DNA of 11,349 nucleotides, from contig CAKPLQ010000038.1 in NCBI GenBank assembly GCA_934167685.1, positions 1 through 11,349 on the forward strand. Reading direction: 5' to 3'. Shown here piece after piece: positions 1-5,041 of this stretch. Below the pieces are notes generated by a model. That model was not told where the DNA came from, ran no database searches, and worked only from the letters and a program-made list of their open reading frames with translations. How positions within the stretch are numbered: the stretch's first letter is position 1; each line of letters opens with the position of its first letter. A program made the position numbers and the translations under genes. Source of the stretch: an uncultured Clostridia bacterium (GTDB taxonomy: Bacteria > Bacillota > Clostridia > TANB77 > CAG-508).

Positions 1-3
1 AAA

Positions 4-38
4 TATTAGCACTAAACTATAAAAATTTAGTGCTAATA
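4..38. terminator. 13-bp perfect hairpin, possible terminator at window edge
   Basis: Positions 4-16 and 26-38 are perfect reverse complements (13 bp) around a 9-nt loop. On the plus strand a run of six T follows at about 45-50. On the minus strand the sequence leaves the window three bases after the stem, so the tail cannot be read. The hairpin is probably a terminator for a neighbour outside the window or a bidirectional one. Direction is undetermined. Confidence 0.55.
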
Positions 39-128
39 AATAAAATTTTTTAAGACATTTTCAAAAATGATTGACAATACTTATACTATGTTCAGTTTAA
101 ATTAACATATCAGTCAATTGAAAAAGCT
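39..128. other. intergenic stretch without a supported gene
   Basis: AT-rich spacer between two hairpins. A TTGACA occurs at 71-76 on the plus strand but has no -10 hexamer at a suitable distance. No open frame with a ribosome binding site is seen. Confidence 0.5.
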
Positions 129-170
129 CTTATTTTAGCAAAATCACTTTCGCGAAATTGCTAAAATAAG
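129..170 (-). terminator. strong rho-independent terminator after the metalloprotein gene
   Basis: A 13-bp perfect stem (129-141 with 158-170) is followed on the minus strand by AG and then five T. It starts 20 bases beyond the stop codon at 190. The loop itself contains the perfect palindrome TTTCGCGAAA (148-157), so the structure can form a nested or cruciform hairpin. On the plus strand the stem is followed by a weaker T-rich tail, so it may act in both directions. Confidence 0.8.
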
Positions 171-189
171 AAACTTTTTACTTAAACTA

Positions 190-1089
190 CTATATCATAT
201 ATTTCTCTAGTGCCTGAAATTCGGTTATCTTATGTTGATACATTGCTTCAAACTCCTCAAGAGCACATCCATATGATAACAAATATTCCTTTTGCTTTTC
301 TTTTAATAGACATCCTCTTAACAGATTGCAAATATCTTCTTTATATTTTTCAATATTTATTAGAGATTCATTATCTATTTTGAACTGTGGATGTGAAAAT
401 TTTATATGTTTAAACATAGTAACATAGTCCATTCTATATTCTAACTTTGTCCAGAAGTTTGTATCTCCTGTAAGTTTTGAAAATAAGAATTTTAACTGTT
501 CTCTTCCATAATCATTTTCACTTTTCCATATCAAAAGCAAATCTTCGTTAATTCCTAAAACTATCGCAATCTTTTTCAGGGTAATGATTTCTTCATCATA
601 TTCTGTCCTTTTTCTGGTTTCTGCTATAGCAGTGTTTGAATATCCACATAATTCCCAATATATTTTGGTGGCATATAGCTCTGCCGTAGCTTCTCCAATT
701 GCCATTCCTTTAACTCCTCTATTTATATGGATTATATTATTACGGTAATCAGAATAACTCATTTGTGCATTATAGTCATCTTCATGTTCCCAATTTGTAT
801 GCCAAGTTCCTTTTTCATCTTTCCAAGAGTCTGCAATATGTTTAAACTCATGAAAAAATGTTATGATTGAATTTTTTCCTGCTAACATATTAATCCTATT
901 TTCCTTAGCATTTGAATTAGCAAAAGCTTTGCTTCCATTTGGTAAACTACCTTTATAAGTTTTTACAACTACATTCCTAGCTCGTTTGGAAACCTGTGAA
1001 TTATGTCTTAATGCATACCGTATAAATTCTTCTTTTGCTTCTTCAATAGTGTAGTTTCTTCCGTTTATTACTTCTTTAAAATCTTTCAT
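190..1089 (-). CDS. putative HExxH zinc metallopeptidase-like protein (function unknown)
   Basis: A 299-residue soluble protein. Residues 80-84 read HEFKH, an HExxH zinc-binding helix preceded by hydrophobic residues (IITFF) as in gluzincin-type metallopeptidases. About 50 residues later the segment GEATAE (132-137) supplies a glutamate in the position of a possible third zinc ligand. The rest does not match a family I can name; residues 160-240 are helical and charged. There is no signal peptide or membrane segment, so it probably acts in the cytoplasm. The ATG at 1089 is supported by GAGGAGA about 9 bases upstream. The gene lies downstream of the lipoprotein gene but is separated from it by a terminator, and it ends at another strong terminator. 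Composition is intermediate between the GC-richer genes upstream and the AT-rich operon further right. Enzymatic activity is inferred only from the motif. Confidence 0.85.
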   Translation of the reverse strand: MKDFKEVINGRNYTIEEAKEEFIRYALRHNSQVSKRARNVVVKTYKGSLPNGSKAFANSNAKENRINMLAGKNSIITFFHEFKHIADSWKDEKGTWHTNWEHEDDYNAQMSYSDYRNNIIHINRGVKGMAIGEATAELYATKIYWELCGYSNTAIAETRKRTEYDEEIITLKKIAIVLGINEDLLLIWKSENDYGREQLKFLFSKLTGDTNFWTKLEYRMDYVTMFKHIKFSHPQFKIDNESLINIEKYKEDICNLLRGCLLKEKQKEYLLSYGCALEEFEAMYQHKITEFQALEKYMI

Positions 1090-1122
1090 AATAGTATTTT
1101 CTCCTCTATTTTCTCTTTTGCA

Positions 1123-1150
1123 AAAACTCCCACGAATGAGTGAGAGTTTT
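1123..1150 (-). terminator. rho-independent terminator after the lipoprotein gene
   Basis: On the minus strand the arm AAAACTCTCAC pairs with GTGGGAGTTTT (11 bp with one G-U pair) around a 6-nt loop, and the descending arm ends in a run of five T. It lies about 55 bases beyond the lipoprotein stop and before the ribosome binding site of the next gene. It should reduce read-through into the metalloprotein gene. Confidence 0.75.
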
Positions 1151-1205
1151 GAACTAACTAATTGTAAGCTTAAACAAATGAGTCTAGCTAATAATTTTAT
1201 CGAGA

Positions 1206-1619
1206 TTACTCAGTTTTTTCTTCAGTGTCTTTCTGATTATATGACACCTCAATTGCCGAATATTCTCTAGCATTTCCGTTTTTGTCAATCTTTTCGGAAC
1301 AGTCACAAGCAAGTACATCTGACCATGGCTCATTGATGTCAAATTCCTGCTCATTTCCACAAGCATCGCATTTAAATACGATGTGTGCTGTTTCTCCAGC
1401 TTTCAGATTCACCGTAAATTTTCCATTTCTTAATGCAAGTTCTTTTCCAGACACGGTTGCATTTGAACCATTTACACTCTGTCCAACATAAGACTGACCG
1501 TCAGAAGTTGTTACTGACACTGTAGCATGTTTGTCATCCTTCCGGAATGGATTGCTACAACCTGTTAAAGCTACTACCATAACCATCATTGTTACTACTG
1601 CTGTAATCATTTTTTTCAT
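1206..1619 (-). CDS. small lipoprotein with CxxC and CxC motifs
   Basis: Counted from the ATG at 1619, the protein has 137 residues. It has a typical lipoprotein signal: MKKM, a hydrophobic core and the lipobox LTGC with the lipidated cysteine at residue 21. The mature part is a predicted beta-rich domain. It has four cysteines at 84, 87, 105 and 107 (KCDACG and ACDC), a layout that could bind a metal ion or form disulfides. It should be anchored on the outer face of the membrane. The start at 1619 is favoured because the signal peptide must be N-terminal and AAAGGAG lies at 1628-1634. A second in-frame ATG at 1712, with its own AAAGGAG at 1719-1725, would add 31 hydrophilic residues and bury the signal peptide. 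The gene follows the PGDYG-like protein gene by a few bases and is followed by a terminator. I do not recognise a specific function. Confidence 0.85.
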   Translation of the reverse strand: MKKMITAVVTMMVMVVALTGCSNPFRKDDKHATVSVTTSDGQSYVGQSVNGSNATVSGKELALRNGKFTVNLKAGETAHIVFKCDACGNEQEFDINEPWSDVLACDCSEKIDKNGNAREYSAIEVSYNQKDTEEKTE

Positions 1620-1712
1620 AATTTTTTCTCCTTTGTAAGCTGTGTTGTTAGTTCCTTCTTCACATGCTAAATTTTGTTTCTGTGAAGTTTTAGTCGGGAA
1701 TTTATTCTTCAT
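1620..1712 (-). other. in-frame upstream extension of the lipoprotein gene with its own ribosome binding site
   Basis: The reading frame of the lipoprotein stays open upstream to an ATG at 1712. That ATG is preceded by AAAGGAG at 1719-1725, which overlaps the end of the preceding gene (stop at 1728-1730). The 31 extra residues are hydrophilic and end in KGEK, the codons of which are the Shine-Dalgarno site of the downstream start. Both starts look usable. The longer product would carry an internal hydrophobic segment rather than a signal peptide. Confidence 0.5.
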
Positions 1713-1727
1713 ACTGTTCTCCTTTCA

Positions 1728-2438
1728 TTAGTCTTCAAGTTCTGACAGTTTGCAAATATCCTGACCGTTTTTGTCACAAACGATATATTCGTAAAATGAC
1801 TTTTCAGTCTTTGTAAGAATGTTTGCATCTGGTTTACCATCTTCCTTGATTCCATACAGAATCCAATAAGCTTCGTAAGGTCTTCCTGTTGATTCTCCCC
1901 AATCAGTTTTGATTGTCCAGGATTTATCTTCATTCTGTCTTAGTTCTGCTCCTTCTAAGAATGATGGAATACTGTCTTCAGTTACCTGAGCAGCTTTCAT
2001 AACAGTTGCCTTTTTATAAAAGACTCCATCCTTCTCAATCAGGTTCGTTTCTGCATTGCCAATGACCCAGCAATTGTATCCACTACTTGTCTTTTCAGAC
2101 TTTTCGTAGCCAATTACTTCTCCAAGTTTTGCAGTTTCTTTTCCTTCAACACACTCTAACTCAAGTTTGTCTCCGTTAATTTTTACTGCTCCCTTTAAGA
2201 ATTCTGGGATATCAGTAACACTGTTTACTCGAACAGCATCTTTCTTTGCTCCTGCTTTTTTATGTACAAAGATAATATCATTCATTTTTTTCTCTCCTTC
2301 TCTTTTATGAAATGTTCCAGCCTCAATAATCTCGTCTTCTTTTCTAAATGTTGTCTTATCCATCATAGTGTTTTCTCCTTTTCTATTGTTATTATTGTCT
2401 GTTACGTTTTTATGTTTGAATGTCCTTTTTTCTGACAT
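1728..2438 (-). CDS. hypothetical protein with two PGDYG-like repeats and three in-frame starts
   Basis: Up to 236 residues. From about residue 68 the protein consists of two related halves. The first has VTDIPEFLKGA (74-84) and the second VTEDSIPSFLEGAEL (152-166), each followed by a beta-rich segment. The second half ends in FYEYIV (215-220). The FL-x-GA start, strand-rich middle and FxxxY-like end resemble PGDYG-type domains often seen in phage and mobile-element proteins; that link is my inference. Three ATGs are in frame, each with a good ribosome binding site: 2438 (GGAGG upstream), 2366/2363 (AAAGGAGAAAAC) and 2285 (GAAGGAGAG). Residues 1-51 are low complexity, with NNNN and many Lys, so the conserved product could start at 2285. 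It has no signal peptide. It is the first gene after the promoter at 2575-2604 and is followed closely by the lipoprotein gene. GC content is clearly higher than in the operon to the right. Confidence 0.85.
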   Translation of the reverse strand: MSEKRTFKHKNVTDNNNNRKGENTMMDKTTFRKEDEIIEAGTFHKREGEKKMNDIIFVHKKAGAKKDAVRVNSVTDIPEFLKGAVKINGDKLELECVEGKETAKLGEVIGYEKSEKTSSGYNCWVIGNAETNLIEKDGVFYKKATVMKAAQVTEDSIPSFLEGAELRQNEDKSWTIKTDWGESTGRPYEAYWILYGIKEDGKPDANILTKTEKSFYEYIVCDKNGQDICKLSELED

Positions 2439-2568
2439 TTTTTAGCCTCCATAATGCTTGGTTTAAGAGTTACAAATAATGATATTTCCCTCCTTCATAT
2501 ATTATTTTTCAGTTGCAAAGAACCTCCCTCCTATTCTTTTTCTACGTCAAAAGACTTTTGCCTTGACT
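2439..2568 (-). promoter_or_regulatory. leader with stacked Shine-Dalgarno sites and micro reading frames
   Basis: About 130 nt between the predicted transcription start and the first long gene. On the minus strand GGAGGGAGG (2523-2531) precedes a TTG-started frame of seven codons plus stop (2495-2518). Its TGA overlaps the ATG of an 11-codon frame, MKEGNIIICNS (2463-2498), which itself contains GAAGGAGGG. GGAGG then precedes the ATG at 2438. The arrangement suggests translational coupling or a leader-peptide type control, but no classic attenuator hairpin is evident. Function is inferred and weakly supported. Confidence 0.4.
2548..2560. promoter_or_regulatory. candidate operator palindrome CAAAAG-A-CTTTTG
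   Basis: A perfect 6+1+6 palindrome lies about 8-20 bases downstream of the predicted transcription start of the promoter at 2575-2604. GTCAA and TTGAC flank it as an outer imperfect pair. The position suits a repressor site, or a short hairpin at the 5' end of the mRNA. No regulator gene is next to it. Confidence 0.4.
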
Positions 2569-2574
2569 TATTAT

Positions 2575-2604
2575 ATTATACCACACTCTTTTATGTTATG
2601 TCAA
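2575..2604 (-). promoter_or_regulatory. consensus sigma-A promoter for the 1206-2438 genes
   Basis: On the minus strand TTGACA (2599-2604) and TATAAT (2575-2580) are both exact consensus, separated by 18 bp. TGG just before the -10 gives an extended -10. It reads into the leader and the gene starting at 2438. This is the best promoter in the window and implies strong transcription unless repressed. Confidence 0.8.
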
Positions 2605-2710
2605 TCTTTTTTTGCTATTATTGGCTAAAGTACAAGACAATGGTTTCAATTCACAGTTATTTTTATATTAGATTTAAAAAATTGAAAATATATTGTTTTT
2701 TAATACTAAT
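2605..2710. other. intergenic stretch between the sigma operon end and the promoter
   Basis: Lies after the stop of the repeat protein gene at 2711. It is very AT-rich, and I find no strong hairpin followed by a T run, so a terminator for the upstream operon is not obvious. Transcripts from the operon could run into the left-hand genes. Confidence 0.4.
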
Positions 2711-3208
2711 TCATGAAACCCTTTTCAACATATCCAATATATCTATTTCATCTTCAAATTTTTCATCTTGTAATTTTGCTTCTGCTAAAAATAATTTTCT
2801 AATTTTTAATAGATCCTCTCTATTAATTTCATTCAAATTTATTGTTTCATTTTTAATTCCATTATATATTTCAAATATTCTATTTTTTTCTGCAATTCTA
2901 TTATCTGCTTTTAAAATATTTAATTCTGTAACCTCATTATTTAACTTATTTTTCTTTAGATTTATTTCTGTTTTTAGCATTTCAATAATCTTTTTAGCTT
3001 GTTCTTCTGTTAAATCATTTAAATTATATTCAGATTTTTTTACTTTTTCATATATTTCAAAAAATTCTTTTTTCTGATTTTGATTATTGGGCAATTTTTC
3101 TTCCTTATTTATAGAATCACTGTTTTTAGGTGCTTCTATTTGCTTTAATTTTTTTCTTGAAATAAAATTTTTTAAAAATTGTTTTATTTTATTAATAAAT
3201 TCTTTCAT
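2711..3208 (-). CDS. small helical protein with two related ~55-residue repeats
   Basis: Counted from the ATG at 3208, the protein has 165 residues. The N-terminal third is strongly basic and rich in Lys, Ile and Phe. The rest is two tandem copies of a helical unit: one starts FFEIYEKVKK and continues with NLNDLTEEQAKKI, and the second starts IFEIYNGIKN and continues with NLNEINREDLLKI. Each unit ends in a long charged helix, probably a coiled coil. It has no membrane segment or signal. A TTG at 3238 would add ten residues but has no ribosome binding site; GAGGAAGGAA lies 12 or more bases before the ATG at 3208. The gene follows the sigma factor gene by 35 bases and is presumably co-transcribed with it. 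It could be a binding partner of that sigma factor, but this rests on position alone. I do not recognise the family. Confidence 0.8.
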   Translation of the reverse strand: MKEFINKIKQFLKNFISRKKLKQIEAPKNSDSINKEEKLPNNQNQKKEFFEIYEKVKKSEYNLNDLTEEQAKKIIEMLKTEINLKKNKLNNEVTELNILKADNRIAEKNRIFEIYNGIKNETINLNEINREDLLKIRKLFLAEAKLQDEKFEDEIDILDMLKRVS

Positions 3209-3243
3209 CTTTAATCTTATTCCTTCCTCAAGGCACAAATTAT

Positions 3244-4755
3244 TTATCTTTGCATTATTCCTTTTACTTTTGATATTTTTTCTTTTAATTCTTTATTTTT
3301 TTGCTTTTTGTTTCTCTCACTTTTTAATTCTATTGAAGCTTGTCTTAACATTTTATCTAGTCCATCTAATTCTTCTAAAAGCTCTGTTATCTCATTTAGA
3401 TAGCTCTTTTCACTATTATATTTTTCGACCTCTTCTATTTGTTCAAGTTGTTCTTGATATTGTTCTTGTTCTCCCTGTTCTTCTATTACCTCCATATCGT
3501 TAGACTCTATTATAGGTAATTCTTCTTTTATTTCTTCATTCGTTTTTGCATTTGTATTAATTTTAGTTTTTTCAGAACTTAAATTATATTTTTCTACTTT
3601 AATTCCATCAACAATTTGATCTTCCTCCTGAATGTTTTCGTCTATGCCATAATATTTTTCCCATTCTTCAGAAGCTAAATCATCTGTATATCCTTTTAAT
3701 TTTCTAATTTGACGTCTTAATTTTCTTAATGCTTTTGCTTCTATTTGTCTTATTCTATTTCCACTTAGCCTATATATCTTACCGACTTCTTCAAGCGAAT
3801 GCATTCTTCCATCTTTTAATCCAACCCTAATCTCTAATACATTTTTTTCTCTGTCTGTTAATGTATCTAAAGCCTTATTCAAATCTTGATTAGCTACATT
3901 AATAATTGATGCTATTTCAGTTTTTCTTGGTTCTTCAACTAAACTATCTTCGGCATTTAATTCTTCAAAACTTTCTGATTGATGAATTTTTATATAATTT
4001 TTTAAACTTTCTAGCCTTTTATCTCCAATTCCTAATATTTCTTTAATTTCTTCATCTGTTGGTTCCCTATTTTCACTTTTTAGCATCTCTTCCTTAAGTA
4101 CTTCTAGCATTTTCCATTCTTTTCTTTTTATTGAACTATTATTTACTTCTTTTCTCCACTGTTTACTAGGGCTATATCTTATTCTTGGCACAGCATATGT
4201 AGAAAATTCACAACCAAAATCTACTTCATATTTATCTACTGCTTTTATTAAACTTTCCAAGGCTATTTGTTTTAAATCATCAGCTTCAAATCCTAAATCT
4301 TTTATTTCGTTTCCATATTTAAAAACAGTCCATAATGCCAATCTCATATTATGAGCAATCAATTTTTGCCTTATATCTTGATATTCCTTGGATTCTGGAT
4401 CTACTCCATTCTTTTTCATCTCATTCAATTGCTTAAACAAATTATATTGTTCACTTTTACTTAGTGGTTCAGGAAGAGTAATCTCTTCAAGCTCATCTAA
4501 ATACTCATAATTTTCTAATTCTCCACTTAAAGTAATATTACTTCCTCCTATTGTAATGTTATTTTCAGCTGTCCATTTAAATGCAAAGTCATATTCTTCA
4601 TCATTTTTACAAATTTTCAATATTTGGTTTAATGCTATTTTCCCTCTTATTGTTTGATCTTTAATTTTTTTTATTATGACCTCTTTTCTTTCAGTAGTTA
4701 GACTTATATCTTCGTCTAAGTCCTCATTTACATATTCATAATCTTCAACCTTCAT
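3244..4755 (-). CDS. atypical sigma-70 family RNA polymerase sigma factor with N- and C-terminal extensions
   Basis: 503 residues. Region 1.2/2 spans about 98-193, with LSKSEQYNLFKQL, NMRLALWTVFKYG, DDLKQIALESLIKAV and FSTYAVPRIR. Region 3 is about 200-262 (REPTDEEIKEILGI at 230-243). Region 4 is about 296-350, with TLTDREKNVLEIRVGL and the helix-turn-helix LEEVGKIYRL..NRIRQIEAKALRKLRR. Region 4 is close to housekeeping sigma factors. In region 2.3, however, the Trp-Trp pair that melts DNA in RpoD (TYATWWIR) is replaced by Pro-Arg (TYAVPRIR), as in alternative sigma factors of the SigF/SigG kind. Residues 20-75 may be a region 1.1-like domain. Residues 356-503 are an extra tail rich in Glu/Gln, ending in a Lys/Glu coiled coil. 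The ATG at 4755 has AAAGAGGAA upstream. The gene is in line with the 828-residue protein and the small repeat protein. It probably directs RNA polymerase to a special promoter set, and the tail may bind partners. Confidence 0.92.
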   Translation of the reverse strand: MKVEDYEYVNEDLDEDISLTTERKEVIIKKIKDQTIRGKIALNQILKICKNDEEYDFAFKWTAENNITIGGSNITLSGELENYEYLDELEEITLPEPLSKSEQYNLFKQLNEMKKNGVDPESKEYQDIRQKLIAHNMRLALWTVFKYGNEIKDLGFEADDLKQIALESLIKAVDKYEVDFGCEFSTYAVPRIRYSPSKQWRKEVNNSSIKRKEWKMLEVLKEEMLKSENREPTDEEIKEILGIGDKRLESLKNYIKIHQSESFEELNAEDSLVEEPRKTEIASIINVANQDLNKALDTLTDREKNVLEIRVGLKDGRMHSLEEVGKIYRLSGNRIRQIEAKALRKLRRQIRKLKGYTDDLASEEWEKYYGIDENIQEEDQIVDGIKVEKYNLSSEKTKINTNAKTNEEIKEELPIIESNDMEVIEEQGEQEQYQEQLEQIEEVEKYNSEKSYLNEITELLEELDGLDKMLRQASIELKSERNKKQKNKELKEKISKVKGIMQR

Positions 4756-4781
4756 TTTTTCCTCTTTCTTACTTTTTAATA

Positions 4782-5024
4782 TTAATGACTAATTTCTGTA
4801 TCATTTGTTTTTTTTATATTCTTTACATCATTTGGCTTTTTATCAATTTCAACAATTCTATATAAATATTTTTTATCTCTATGTTCATATAAATATTTTA
4901 GGGCAATAAATGATTTTCCCGTACCTGTTGCATGGTTTATAGTTGTGCTTCTACTAGTTTTTAATGCTTCTATTAACTTTTGATATGCTATTTCATTATG
5001 TTCAAATAATGATATTTCGCTCAT
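4782..5024 (-). CDS. truncated DEAD/DEAH-type helicase, N-terminal fragment
   Basis: An 80-residue product. Residues 1-60 match the N-terminus of superfamily 2 helicases: an LFEHNEIAYQKLIEAL helix, then INHATGTGKSFIAL with the Walker A motif (ATGTGKS, about 32-38), then the start of the next strand (KKYLY). Walker B/DEAD, the later helicase motifs and the second RecA domain are missing. After about residue 55 the sequence turns into a charged tail (EIDKKPNDVKNIKK) that does not look like a helicase and may derive from the end of the original gene after an internal deletion. Alone it cannot be a helicase. Yet the start is well kept: AAAGGAGGGG sits just before the ATG at 5024, right after the stop of the 828-residue gene. 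It is either a decaying remnant or a reduced nucleotide-binding peptide; a remnant is more likely. Confidence 0.75.
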   Translation of the reverse strand: MSEISLFEHNEIAYQKLIEALKTSRSTTINHATGTGKSFIALKYLYEHRDKKYLYRIVEIDKKPNDVKNIKKTNDTEISH

Positions 5025-5041
5025 TTATTCCCCTCCTTTAA

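Noticed and set aside
71..99. Plus-strand promoter starting with TTGACA
   Set aside because: No -10 hexamer at 16-18 bp; the TATACT present is only five bases away.
1184..1366. Minus-strand 60-codon frame overlapping the lipoprotein gene end
   Set aside because: Lies in another frame of the lipoprotein gene, runs into the terminator region and has no supporting start signal.
3209..3238. TTG-started extension of the small repeat protein
   Set aside because: No ribosome binding site before the TTG; the GAGGAAGG site lies before the ATG at 3208.
2454..3503. Long plus-strand open frames opposite the repeat and sigma genes
   Set aside because: Products are Phe/Ser/Leu-rich mirror images of Lys/Glu-rich minus-strand genes, with no ribosome binding site and no domain.
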